Origin: Paracoccaceae bacterium
GTDB taxonomy: Bacteria; Pseudomonadota; Alphaproteobacteria; Rhodobacterales; Rhodobacteraceae
Length of the DNA stretch: 16,510 bases
Reading direction: 5' to 3'
Assembly (NCBI GenBank): GCA_003565055.1
Contig: PXDM01000511.1
Location: forward strand, 1 to 16,510
Position numbers and translations under genes: made by a program. Shown piece after piece: positions 1 through 6,918 of this stretch. The first letter of the stretch is position 1; every line of letters starts with the position of its first letter. The notes beneath the pieces are model-generated. The model searched no databases. It saw only the letters and a program-made list of their open reading frames with translations, and was not told where the DNA came from.

Positions 1-1087
1 ATGCCAAATGCCCCGATTTCGCCACCTTGGTCGCCAGATAAGCGCGGTTCTCCGCCGTCTCTCCCACGACCAGAGGCACGCGCTCCACCACCCGCAGCCC
101 ATGCGCATCCAGCATCTCGACCTTGCGCGGATTATTCGTCATCAACCGCACATCCCGAAACCCCATCCGCCGCAAAAGCGCCGCACCCACGCGAAAATCG
201 CGCTCGTCATCCTCAAACCCCAGCCGGTGATTGGCCTCGACGGTATCGAAACCCTGATCTTGCAGGGAATAGGCGCGCATCTTGTTGGCAAGCCCGATGC
301 CCCGCCCTTCCTGGTTGAGATAGAGCAGCACCCCGCCCCCCGCCTGCCCCATCTGCGACAGCGCTGCATGCAGTTGCGGGCCGCAATCGCATTTCAGCGA
401 GCCCAGCACATCGCCCGTGAAACAGGCCGAATGCAACCGCGCGAGCACCGGGGCTGCGCGGTCAGGCCGCCCGATCTCGATCGCGTAATGCTCCACCCCG
501 CCATCGCCGGGCCGAAACACATGCACCCGCCCGGCCCCTGCCAACGCCATCGGCAAGCGCGCGTTGACCACAGGCGCAAGCTCACTTTCGCGCGCCAACT
601 CGCCCATCACGACCTCGGCCTCCAGCACGGTCAACTCCGGCGCCGCAAAACTCGCGGGCAGCGGCATCATCAGCGCGGCGGGCAAGAGCTGCGCGGATTT
701 CACCAGCGCCAGCGCCGCCCGCGCAAGCGCCGCATCGCTGCCATCGCGCAGCGAGGTGAGCGGGCCTTTCATCGGAACGCGCAGATCATCGGCGGGGTCG
801 GCCACGGCCCGCACCCAGGCGCTTCCCATCTCCGGCGTGACGATCACGCGGGCCAGGTCGCCATCATAGACCCGCGCCTTGAGCGTCTGCGCGCGGTGAT
901 GCGTGATCGCCAGCGTCAGGCCCGGCCCGAGGCTGCGCAACTCCTCCAGCCGCGCGGGCGTTGCCAGTTCGGCGGCCAGAACCAGCGCCGGGGCCTGCCC
1001 CGCCCCCGACAGCACGACCGGCACCCCGAGCCGCAGATCGGCCCGCGCGCGATTGATCTTTTCTACCGGGGTCAGGCCGAAGGCCAT
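1..1087 (-). CDS. ribA: GTP cyclohydrolase II (3' end just outside window)
   Basis: It catalyses the first step of riboflavin synthesis: it opens GTP to 2,5-diamino-6-ribosylamino-4(3H)-pyrimidinone 5'-phosphate, releasing formate and pyrophosphate, in the cytoplasm. Reading leftward from ATG at 1087 gives 362 residues with no stop. The zinc ligands lie in HSACFTGD and LKCDCG (Cys222, Cys233, Cys235), with the same spacing as in E. coli RibA. The GTP-binding and catalytic stretch NQEGRGIGL is at 259-266, and TNNPRK is near 317-322. The last residues read TKVAKSGHLA, matching the usual RibA end, so only a few codons are missing. An AGAGG about 7 bases upstream supports the start. The protein is much longer than E. 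coli RibA (about 196 residues): roughly 180 residues precede the catalytic domain, and I recognise no DHBP-synthase motif in them. It is divergent from the response regulator gene. Confidence 0.95.
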   Translation of the reverse strand, partial: MAFGLTPVEKINRARADLRLGVPVVLSGAGQAPALVLAAELATPARLEELRSLGPGLTLAITHHRAQTLKARVYDGDLARVIVTPEMGSAWVRAVADPADDLRVPMKGPLTSLRDGSDAALARAALALVKSAQLLPAALMMPLPASFAAPELTVLEAEVVMGELARESELAPVVNARLPMALAGAGRVHVFRPGDGGVEHYAIEIGRPDRAAPVLARLHSACFTGDVLGSLKCDCGPQLHAALSQMGQAGGGVLLYLNQEGRGIGLANKMRAYSLQDQGFDTVEANHRLGFEDDERDFRVGAALLRRMGFRDVRLMTNNPRKVEMLDAHGLRVVERVPLVVGETAENRAYLATKVAKSGHLA

Positions 1088-1211
1088 GTCTCGCGCCTCT
1101 TGCAACTCGAGCCCAGATGTAGCCCGGCTTTGAAGGAATTGAAACATTCCAGCGCCCTGCGACACGTCCGCGTGAGTCCTTTGTTGCAAATCTTGCAGCT
1201 CACAAGCCGCG

Positions 1212-1223
1212 CACACATGTGTG
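1212..1223. promoter_or_regulatory. 12-bp perfect palindrome, candidate operator
   Basis: CACACATGTGTG is self-complementary over all 12 bases. It lies in the 162-base gap between the divergent ribA and response-regulator starts, 26 bases before the latter's ATG. In the same gap are a TTGCA direct repeat at 1184-1188 and 1193-1197 (period 9) and an inverted GGAAT/ATTCC at 1135-1150. I could not pick out a convincing -35/-10 pair. An operator role is inferred from symmetry and position only. Confidence 0.35.
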
Positions 1224-1249
1224 AACCACAACCACGAAAGGGTAAATTC

Positions 1250-1939
1250 ATGGCCAAACTCAACAAGATCCTGCTGGTCGACGATGATGATGACCTGCGC
1301 GAAGCCCTCTCCGAGCAGCTTGTCATGACGGACGAATTCGATGTGTTCGAAGCCGCGAACGGGGCCGATGCGATGGAAAAGCTCCGCGCCGGGCAATTCG
1401 ACATGGCGATCCTCGATGTGGGCCTGCCGGATACGGATGGGCGCGAGTTGTGCAAGCGGATGCGCAAGGCGGGGTTCAAATCGCCCGTGATCATGCTGAC
1501 CGGGCATGATTCAGACGCGGACACGATCCTCGGGCTCGATTCTGGCGCGAATGACTATATCACCAAGCCGTTCAAGCTGCCTGTGCTTCTGGCCCGGCTG
1601 CGCGCCCAGATGCGCCAGCATGAGCAATCCGAGAACGCGGTTTTTCAGCTCGGCCCCTATATGTTCAAGCCGGCGCAGAAAATGCTGGTCGATGAAAATG
1701 ACCGCAAAGTGCGCCTGACCGAGAAAGAGACGAATATCCTGAAATTTCTCTACCGCGCGCCCGAAGGGGTCGTGCCGCGCGATGTGCTGTTGCATGAGGT
1801 CTGGGGCTACAACGCCGGGGTGACCACTCATACGCTCGAGACGCATATCTACCGTCTGCGCCAGAAAATCGAGCCTGACCCGTCAAATGTGTCGCTGCTG
1901 GTCACCGAATCCGGGGGCTACCGGCTGGCCGCACAATGA
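1250..1939 (+). CDS. OmpR/PhoB-family response regulator (CenR-like)
   Basis: A 229-residue two-component response regulator. The N-terminal receiver domain (about 5-120) has the acidic pair Asp12/Asp13, phospho-acceptor Asp56 (in ILDVGLPD), Thr84 and Lys106 (in TKPF). The C-terminal winged-helix DNA-binding domain (about 135-229) contains the typical WGYN and THIYRLRQKI stretches and ends in GGYRL. The start at ATG 1250 is set by GAAAGGG at 1236-1242; the same frame is open far upstream, but that part is antisense to ribA. No histidine kinase gene is adjacent, so it is an orphan here. From memory the sequence resembles alphaproteobacterial CenR, the partner of kinase CenK, which controls cell-envelope functions. 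I have not aligned it, so no symbol is assigned. It appears monocistronic because a strong terminator follows. Confidence 0.93.
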   Translation: MAKLNKILLVDDDDDLREALSEQLVMTDEFDVFEAANGADAMEKLRAGQFDMAILDVGLPDTDGRELCKRMRKAGFKSPVIMLTGHDSDADTILGLDSGANDYITKPFKLPVLLARLRAQMRQHEQSENAVFQLGPYMFKPAQKMLVDENDRKVRLTEKETNILKFLYRAPEGVVPRDVLLHEVWGYNAGVTTHTLETHIYRLRQKIEPDPSNVSLLVTESGGYRLAAQ

Positions 1940-2058
1940 GCAAGGTTGCGCCATAGTCTCGCCCGGCTTTGCGGGGAAATTACCCAAAGAGCGACACCGC
2001 TCTGCAAGTGAAGTTTCCCTGCGCCGGGGCATCGGCGCTCCCTCCTCCCTCAGACCTT

Positions 2059-2087
2059 GTCCGGGCCAAGCGCCCGGACTTTTTTTT
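2059..2087 (+). terminator. Intrinsic terminator after the response regulator gene
   Basis: GTCCGGGC (2059-2066) pairs perfectly with GCCCGGAC (2072-2079) around a 5-base CAAGC loop, and eight T residues follow (2080-2087). The hairpin lies about 120 bases after the response-regulator stop and 70 bases before xth. It should therefore separate the two transcripts, although attenuation of xth by read-through remains possible. Confidence 0.9.
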
Positions 2088-2156
2088 CTGCCGACCGCCC
2101 TTGCCGCGCGCCCATCTTGCATGCCAGTAAGACCCGCCGCGATACGGAGACCTGCG

Positions 2157-2945
2157 ATGCCCTTCACGCTTGCCACATGGAACATCAATTCAGTCCGGCT
2201 GCGCGCCGATCTTGTGCTGAAACTCTTGCGCGAAGAAGCGCCCGATGTGCTGTGTCTGCAGGAATGCAAAAGCCCGGTCGATAAAATCCCCTTCGAACTT
2301 TTCGCCAAGGCCGGCTATCCGCATTGGGTCGCGCGCGGGCAGAAGGGCTATAACGGCGTCGCGATCCTGTCGCGCCTGCCGCTGGAGGATGCGGGCCATA
2401 TCGACTGGTGCGCGCGCGGCGATGCGCGCCATGTCGCGGGGCGGCTGGAGAACGGTGTGACCTTGCACAATTGCTACATTCCAGCAGGCGGAGACGTGCC
2501 AGATCGCACGATCAACGAGAAATTCGGGCACAAACTCGACACGCTGACCGAAATGCGCGATCATTTCCGCGAGACGGCTCCGGAGAGGTCGATCCTCGTG
2601 GGCGATCTCAACATCGCGCCGCGCGAGGATGACGTCTGGTCGCATAAACAACTGCTCAAGATCGTCTCGCATACGCCGATCGAGGTCGAACATCTCGGCG
2701 CGGCGCAAGAGGCTGGCAATTGGGTCGACATCACGCGTCAGGACATCCCCGAAGGTCAGCTCTATTCCTGGTGGTCCTACCGCGCGCGCGACTGGGATGC
2801 CGCGGATAAGGGCCGCAGGCTCGATCACATCTGGGCCACAGCCGATATCAGCGCGGCAGGGCATGGCTCACGGATCATGCGCGCCGTGCGCGGCTGGGAA
2901 AAGCCGTCCGATCACGCGCCAGTATTCGCAAGCTTCGATCTCTGA
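2157..2945 (+). CDS. xth: Exodeoxyribonuclease III (AP endonuclease)
   Basis: A Mg-dependent 3'-5' exonuclease and abasic-site endonuclease of base-excision repair, from the exonuclease/endonuclease/phosphatase fold. It has 262 residues, near the 268 of E. coli XthA. Family motifs appear in order: TWNINSVR near the start, LQECK with metal ligand Glu36, Tyr107 in CYIPAG, GDLNIAP with catalytic Asp150 and Asn152, RRLDHIW with Asp223, and the terminal SDHAPV with His253. ATG 2157 is preceded by GGAGA at 2146-2150 with a 6-base spacer. The open frame extends further upstream, but it crosses the terminator and adds no conserved sequence. It opens a plus-strand run ending at 4773; cnoX begins 68 bases after its stop. 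Confidence 0.96.
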   Translation: MPFTLATWNINSVRLRADLVLKLLREEAPDVLCLQECKSPVDKIPFELFAKAGYPHWVARGQKGYNGVAILSRLPLEDAGHIDWCARGDARHVAGRLENGVTLHNCYIPAGGDVPDRTINEKFGHKLDTLTEMRDHFRETAPERSILVGDLNIAPREDDVWSHKQLLKIVSHTPIEVEHLGAAQEAGNWVDITRQDIPEGQLYSWWSYRARDWDAADKGRRLDHIWATADISAAGHGSRIMRAVRGWEKPSDHAPVFASFDL

Positions 2946-3013
2946 CCCCTTCCCCTTTGGCCCCGCGCGGCCCATATAACGCAAAAGACGATCTTACCAG
3001 ACAAGAGGGCAAC

Positions 3014-3913
3014 ATGCTGGAATTTGGCGACAAGACCGCAGAGGCCGATCTGATCGCGGATGGCACGGATCAGAGCTTCATGACGCAGGTGATCGAGGCC
3101 AGTCAGGAGGTGCCGGTCATCGTCGATTTCTGGGCGCCCTGGTGCGGCCCATGCAAGACGCTCGGCCCGGCGCTGGAAGCCGAAGTGCGCGCCGCCAAGG
3201 GCAAGGTGCGGATGGTCAAGATCAATATCGACGAGCATCAGGCCATTGCAGGGCAGTTGCGCGTGCAGTCGATCCCGACCGTCTATGCCTTCTTTCAGGG
3301 CCAGCCTGTGGACGGGTTCCAGGGCGCGCAACAGCCCTCTGCGATCAAGGATTTCGTCGCCAAACTCGCAAATATGTCGGGCGATGGTGGTCTCTCGGCG
3401 GCGCTCGATGAAGCCGAGACGATGTTGGAGGAGGGTGCCGTGACCGATGCGGCGCAGATTTTCGCCGCTGTCATGGCCGAGGATGAGGGCAATGCCCGCG
3501 CCTTCGCCGGGATGGTGCATGCGCAGATCGCGACCCAAAGTCTCGATCAGGCGGAAGCGCTTTTGAACAACGCCCCGCCTGCGATTGCCAATGCGCCTGA
3601 ACTCGACGCGGCCCGCGCCAAGCTCGCGCTGGCCAAACAGGCCCAATCCGCCGGGCCTGTGGATGATCTGCGCCGCGCGCTTGAGGCTGACCCGGACAAC
3701 CACCAGGCGCGGTTCGATCTTGCACAGGCGCTTTATGCCGCCGGTCAATCTGAAGCGGCGGTTGAGGAATTGCTGGAGTTGTTCCGCCGGGACCGCGACT
3801 GGAACGAGGGCGCGGCCAAAACCCAGCTTTTCACCATCTTCGACGCGCTCAAACCCAATGACCCGCTGGTGGCCAAAGGGCGGCGGCGTCTTAGCTCGAT
3901 GATATTTGCCTAA
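3014..3913 (+). CDS. cnoX: CnoX/YbbN-type chaperedoxin (thioredoxin plus TPR-like domain)
   Basis: A 299-residue protein with two parts. Residues about 15-120 form a thioredoxin fold with the intact active site WCGPC (Cys44, Cys47) and the cis-proline stretch SIPTVYAF. The rest, about 130-299, is Ala-rich helical repeat resembling TPR (for example an ALEADPDNHQARFDLAQAL segment). This is the architecture of CnoX, which holds unfolding proteins and passes them to GroEL or DnaK. E. coli CnoX lacks the first active-site cysteine. Caulobacter CnoX is described as redox-active, and the CXXC here suggests the same. Start: ATG 3014, with AAGAGGG at 3003-3009. It sits 27 bases before the LON-domain gene, probably on one transcript. 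It is much longer than housekeeping TrxA (about 105 residues). Confidence 0.9.
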   Translation: MLEFGDKTAEADLIADGTDQSFMTQVIEASQEVPVIVDFWAPWCGPCKTLGPALEAEVRAAKGKVRMVKINIDEHQAIAGQLRVQSIPTVYAFFQGQPVDGFQGAQQPSAIKDFVAKLANMSGDGGLSAALDEAETMLEEGAVTDAAQIFAAVMAEDEGNARAFAGMVHAQIATQSLDQAEALLNNAPPAIANAPELDAARAKLALAKQAQSAGPVDDLRRALEADPDNHQARFDLAQALYAAGQSEAAVEELLELFRRDRDWNEGAAKTQLFTIFDALKPNDPLVAKGRRRLSSMIFA

Positions 3914-3940
3914 GCTGGCGCATGCATTAGTTTCCAGAGC

Positions 3941-4585
3941 ATGACCCGCGCAATGGACCTGCCCGACCTGATCCCGATCTTCCCGCTTCCCGGTGCGTTG
4001 CTCCTGCCGCGCGCCCGGTTGCCGCTGCACATCTTCGAGCCGCGCTATCTGGCGATGATCGAAGATTGCATGAAGACGCCGCACCGGCTGATTGGCATGA
4101 TTCAGCCGCGCGACGTGCCAAGCTCCGAGCAGCCGACCCTGCAAAGCATTGGTTGCGCCGGGCGTCTGAGCGCGTTTTCCGAAACGGATGACGGGCGGTA
4201 TCTGATCACCCTCACTGGAAAGTCCCGCTTCCGCGTGGTTGAAGAAGTGACGGGGTTCACCCCCTACCGGCGCACCAAGGTCAGTTGGTCCGGCTTCGAA
4301 CAGGATCAGAGCCGCGAAGAAACGGATGCAGGTCTGAAACGCGAGGCGTTTTTCACGCTGCTCAAACGCTTTTTCCAGAAGCATCAACTCTCGACGGATT
4401 GGAGCAGTCTGGAGGATGCGGAAGACGAGCTTCTGGTCAATTCGCTCTCGATGCTCTGCCCGTTTGAACCCGATGACAAGCAGGCGCTTCTTGAGGCGCC
4501 CTCGCTCCAGACCCGGCGCGAAACGCTGGTGATGCTGATGGAGTTCTCGCTGCGCAGTGGTGGCGATGAAAATGTGCTGCAATGA
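3941..4585 (+). CDS. LON substrate-binding-domain protein (no protease domain)
   Basis: A 214-residue protein corresponding to the N-terminal substrate-binding domain of Lon. Evidence is the opening IPIFPLPGALLLP, then LPLHIFEPRYLAMIEDC, and later GCAGRLSAFSETDDGRYLITL, all typical of this domain. Neither the AAA+ ATPase nor the Ser-Lys protease domain is present, and the length matches the stand-alone family, so this is not a truncated lon gene. The biochemical role of stand-alone members is not established; binding of peptides or misfolded protein is inferred from the domain. ATG 3941 has only a weak AGAG upstream, and ATG 3953 is a possible alternative. Its stop overlaps the start of the next gene, so the two are probably translationally coupled. 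Confidence 0.9.
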   Translation: MTRAMDLPDLIPIFPLPGALLLPRARLPLHIFEPRYLAMIEDCMKTPHRLIGMIQPRDVPSSEQPTLQSIGCAGRLSAFSETDDGRYLITLTGKSRFRVVEEVTGFTPYRRTKVSWSGFEQDQSREETDAGLKREAFFTLLKRFFQKHQLSTDWSSLEDAEDELLVNSLSMLCPFEPDDKQALLEAPSLQTRRETLVMLMEFSLRSGGDENVLQ

Positions 4586-4773
4586 ATGATGACGACGCGA
4601 GTGTTTTGATTGATCGCAAGATGCTGGAGGTCCTGGTCTGCCCTGTCACAAATGGCGTGTTGAGTTACGACAAGAGAAGGCAGGAACTCATATCGAAAGC
4701 GGCCCATCTGGCGTTTCCGATCCGCAATGGGATCCCCATCATGCTGGCTGATCAGGCGCGTGAGATCGACTGA
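4582..4773 (+). CDS. Trm112-like (UPF0434/YcaR family) small protein
   Basis: A 63-residue protein with the family core: MLEVLVCPVTNGVLSY, then QELIS, then LAFPIRNGIPIML. In E. coli YcaR the first motif is CPVC, whereas here the second cysteine is Thr and no further cysteine exists. A full zinc site is therefore absent; my recollection is that other alphaproteobacterial members are similar. Eukaryotic Trm112 activates methyltransferases, but a bacterial role is not settled. Translation begins in an ATGA overlap with the LON-domain gene (4582-4585) and there is no clear independent ribosome binding site, which indicates coupling. It is the last gene before a strong terminator. Confidence 0.9.
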   Translation: MNDDDASVLIDRKMLEVLVCPVTNGVLSYDKRRQELISKAAHLAFPIRNGIPIMLADQAREID

Positions 4774-4838
4774 GCGCCCCCCTGACGCAACGACGCTTTT
4801 GCTCTGGCTGACGCATATCTGACCCCCGGAACGCAAAC

Positions 4839-4867
4839 CGCCCTGATCCAGAGGATCAGGGCGTTTT
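4839..4867 (+). terminator. Intrinsic terminator ending the xth-cnoX-LON-Trm112 unit
   Basis: CGCCCTGATCC (4839-4849) and GGATCAGGGCG (4853-4863) form a perfect 11-bp stem with an AGA loop, followed by TTTT at 4864-4867. It is 65 bases after the last stop. On the minus strand the downstream run is only three T residues, so it should work mainly for plus-strand transcription. Confidence 0.85.
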
Positions 4868-5142
4868 GAGTAGAAACCCGCATGCCGTTGTTCAGGCGTC
4901 ATGCTTGGAGATCGAACACAACACGTTTGTCGCGCAGGGTCCGTATAGTGAATACCTAAACCAAAACTCTTTCCAACTTGTTTCGAGTATTGCCCCGTCG
5001 CGCGCTAGATTTCAAACGTTTTGACGCTTTCCAGCTTCTTTTAACCTTGATTTCGCCCGATTTTGCCTTCCGGTCTATTTTTGCCGCAACAATAGCCCAG
5101 AGACGTCCGCACTGGCGGCGATTGCGAAACAAAGCGGCTGTG
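4868..5142. other. Gene-free gap between convergent transcription units
   Basis: About 275 bases separate the plus-strand terminator from the mutT stop. The stretch 4940-5100 is visibly more A/T-rich than the flanks. I find no tRNA, no repeat and no ORF with a ribosome binding site (a 25-codon frame at 4881 lacks one). The only hairpin near mutT is a 4-bp CCGC/GCGG at 5107-5118 with no T-run. No clear intrinsic terminator for the minus-strand argJ-mutT transcript is visible. Confidence 0.6.
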
Positions 5143-5541
5143 TCAGAGCCAATCGCGGAGAATCGGTATCAAGGGAAGGTCCGCCTCAGGCATCGGATAG
5201 TCGCGCAACTCGGTCGGGCGGACCCATTTCAGCCGCTGGCCCTCGCGCCCCTGAAGCTGCCCCTGCCATCTGCGGCAGACATAGAGCGGCATGAGCAGGT
5301 GAAACTCGGGATAGGCATGGCTCGCGAAGCTCAGCGGCGCGAGACAACTCGCCCAGGTGTCAATCCCGAGTTCTTCGTGCAATTCGCGGATCAAGGCGGC
5401 TTCCGGGGTCTCGCCCGATTCGACCTTGCCACCGGGGAATTCCCACAGGCCCGCCATGGACTTGCCCTCCGGGCGCTGCGCCAGAAGCACACGCCCATCG
5501 GTATCGACAAGCGCAACTGCGGCCACCAGAACCAGCTTCAC
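5143..5541 (-). CDS. mutT: Nudix hydrolase, MutT type (8-oxo-dGTP diphosphatase)
   Basis: A 132-residue Nudix protein. The Nudix box runs from GGKVESGE through ALIRELHEELGI (about 37-59) and has the REXXEE residues that bind metal and activate water. WEFPGG just before it and the C-terminal LKWVRPTEL match MutT. The expected reaction is hydrolysis of 8-oxo-dGTP to the monophosphate, keeping oxidised G out of DNA; the 132-residue length is close to E. coli MutT (129). The start is GTG at 5541, overlapping the argJ stop by four bases (GTGA), so the two are co-translated. No terminator is obvious downstream. Confidence 0.92.
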   Translation of the reverse strand: MKLVLVAAVALVDTDGRVLLAQRPEGKSMAGLWEFPGGKVESGETPEAALIRELHEELGIDTWASCLAPLSFASHAYPEFHLLMPLYVCRRWQGQLQGREGQRLKWVRPTELRDYPMPEADLPLIPILRDWL

Positions 5542-6848
5542 GAACGATAATCCGCGTTGATCTCGATATAACGATGGGTCAGATCGCAGGTCCAGACCGT
5601 CGCCGCCCCGGCCCCCAGACGCATATCGACCCCGATCACCAGATGATCGTTGCGCATATAGGCGGCCCCGATCTCTTCGGCATAGCTCGGCGCGACCTGT
5701 CCATCCATCGCCACGAGATGCGGGCCGAAGCGGATCGACAGCTTGTCACGGTCGGCCTCTGCGCCGGATTTTCCGATGGCCATGACGATGCGGCCCCAAT
5801 TCGGATCCTCGCCAGCCACAGCGGTCTTGACCAGCGGCGAATCGGCAATGGCGAAAGCCAGCTTGCGCGCATCGGCATCTGACCGCGCACCGGTCACTGC
5901 GACCTCGATGAATTTCGTAGCCCCTTCGCCATCGCGAACGACCTGATGCGCGAGATCGAGCATCAGGTCGCCCAGCGCCTGCGTGAAGGCACGGCCCTCC
6001 GAACTCCTGGCGTCCGAGATCACAGGCGCATCGCTCGCCCCGGTCGCGGCGACCAGCAGCATGTCCGAGGTCGACGTGTCGCTATCCACAGTGATGCAAT
6101 TGAAGCTGCGATCTGTCTGGCGCGCAACAATGCCCTGGAGCGTCGATTGCGTGATCTTCGCATCGGTGAAGATATACACCAGCATCGTCGCCATATCCGG
6201 CGCGATCATGCCGGAGCCTTTGGCGATGCCCGCGATCCTGACGGGTTTGCCGTCGATCTCCAGCTCCGCCGCTGCGCCCTTGGGGAAGGTGTCGGTCGTC
6301 ATGATCGCGCGTGCGGCGTCCGGCAGCCCCGCCTCGGACAAAGCCGCGCGCAACTCGTTCAGCGCGCCCGTGATCTTCTCATGCGGCAGAGGCTGGCCGA
6401 TCACGCCGGTTGATGAGGTGAAAACCCGCGTCTCGGGCATATCCAGCGCAGCGGCTGTGGCCGCGGTGATTGCGGCCACGGATTGCGCGCCTTGCGCACC
6501 AGTGAAGGCATTGGCATTGCCGGAATTGACGAGGATCGCCGCGCCCTGATCACTCGCGCCCGCGATCTTCGCCTGCGCATCGAGCACCGAGGCCGCGCGT
6601 GTGGCCGAGCGGGTGAAAGTACCTGCGACGACTGTGCCGGGGGCGAGGCGTGCCAGCATCACATCCGACCGGCCCTTGTAGCGCACCCCTGCGGAGGCCA
6701 CGGCGAACTCCGCGCCCCGGATCACCGGCAGATCGGGAAAAACCGCCGGGGCCAGAGGCGAGACGGGATCCGAGGCCGGGCGCGACGCAAGCGCCGCGCG
6801 TTCTGCCTTCAACGCCTTGATCTTCTTCTTGAGTTTCTTCTTGCCCAT
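5538..6848 (-). CDS. argJ: Bifunctional ornithine acetyltransferase/N-acetylglutamate synthase
   Basis: This arginine-biosynthesis enzyme transfers the acetyl group from N-acetylornithine to glutamate and in many bacteria also makes N-acetylglutamate from acetyl-CoA. From ATG 6848 it has 436 residues. VSPLAP and AGVRYKGRSDVML mark the family start, STGVIG is at 146-151, and GSGMIAPDMATML holds the self-cleavage site between Ala220 and Thr221, Thr221 being the nucleophile of the beta subunit. About 28 residues precede the usual start: a Lys-rich run MGKKKLKKKIKALKAERAAL that looks helical. The ribosome binding site there is poor (GGGG about 10 bases away), and a longer in-frame start at 6941 would overlap the PPIase gene. 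It follows the PPIase gene by 70 bases and overlaps mutT. Confidence 0.95.
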   Translation of the reverse strand: MGKKKLKKKIKALKAERAALASRPASDPVSPLAPAVFPDLPVIRGAEFAVASAGVRYKGRSDVMLARLAPGTVVAGTFTRSATRAASVLDAQAKIAGASDQGAAILVNSGNANAFTGAQGAQSVAAITAATAAALDMPETRVFTSSTGVIGQPLPHEKITGALNELRAALSEAGLPDAARAIMTTDTFPKGAAAELEIDGKPVRIAGIAKGSGMIAPDMATMLVYIFTDAKITQSTLQGIVARQTDRSFNCITVDSDTSTSDMLLVAATGASDAPVISDARSSEGRAFTQALGDLMLDLAHQVVRDGEGATKFIEVAVTGARSDADARKLAFAIADSPLVKTAVAGEDPNWGRIVMAIGKSGAEADRDKLSIRFGPHLVAMDGQVAPSYAEEIGAAYMRNDHLVIGVDMRLGAGAATVWTCDLTHRYIEINADYRS

Positions 6849-6918
6849 CAGCGCTGCCCCTGCCCCGCGCCAGCCCGAAAATAGACTGGCCACGGCGCAT
6901 GTCCTACACGCAGGCGGT

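Noticed and set aside
8..1249. Long plus-strand open frame continuous with the response regulator
   Set aside because: It is antisense to ribA, its translation is Arg/His/Gln-rich with no motif, and the ribosome binding site and receiver domain start at 1250.
2912..4582. 556-codon minus-strand open frame
   Set aside because: It lies fully opposite cnoX and the LON-domain gene, which have clear family motifs. Its product is low-complexity Arg/His/Gln-rich, as expected for an antisense frame in GC-rich DNA.
4881..4958. 25-codon frame after the terminator
   Set aside because: No ribosome binding site, Arg-rich chance composition, and no promoter between it and the terminator hairpin.
4978..5550. 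190-codon plus-strand frame from TTG 4978
   Set aside because: Most of it is antisense to mutT, which has an intact Nudix box; no ribosome binding site at 4978.
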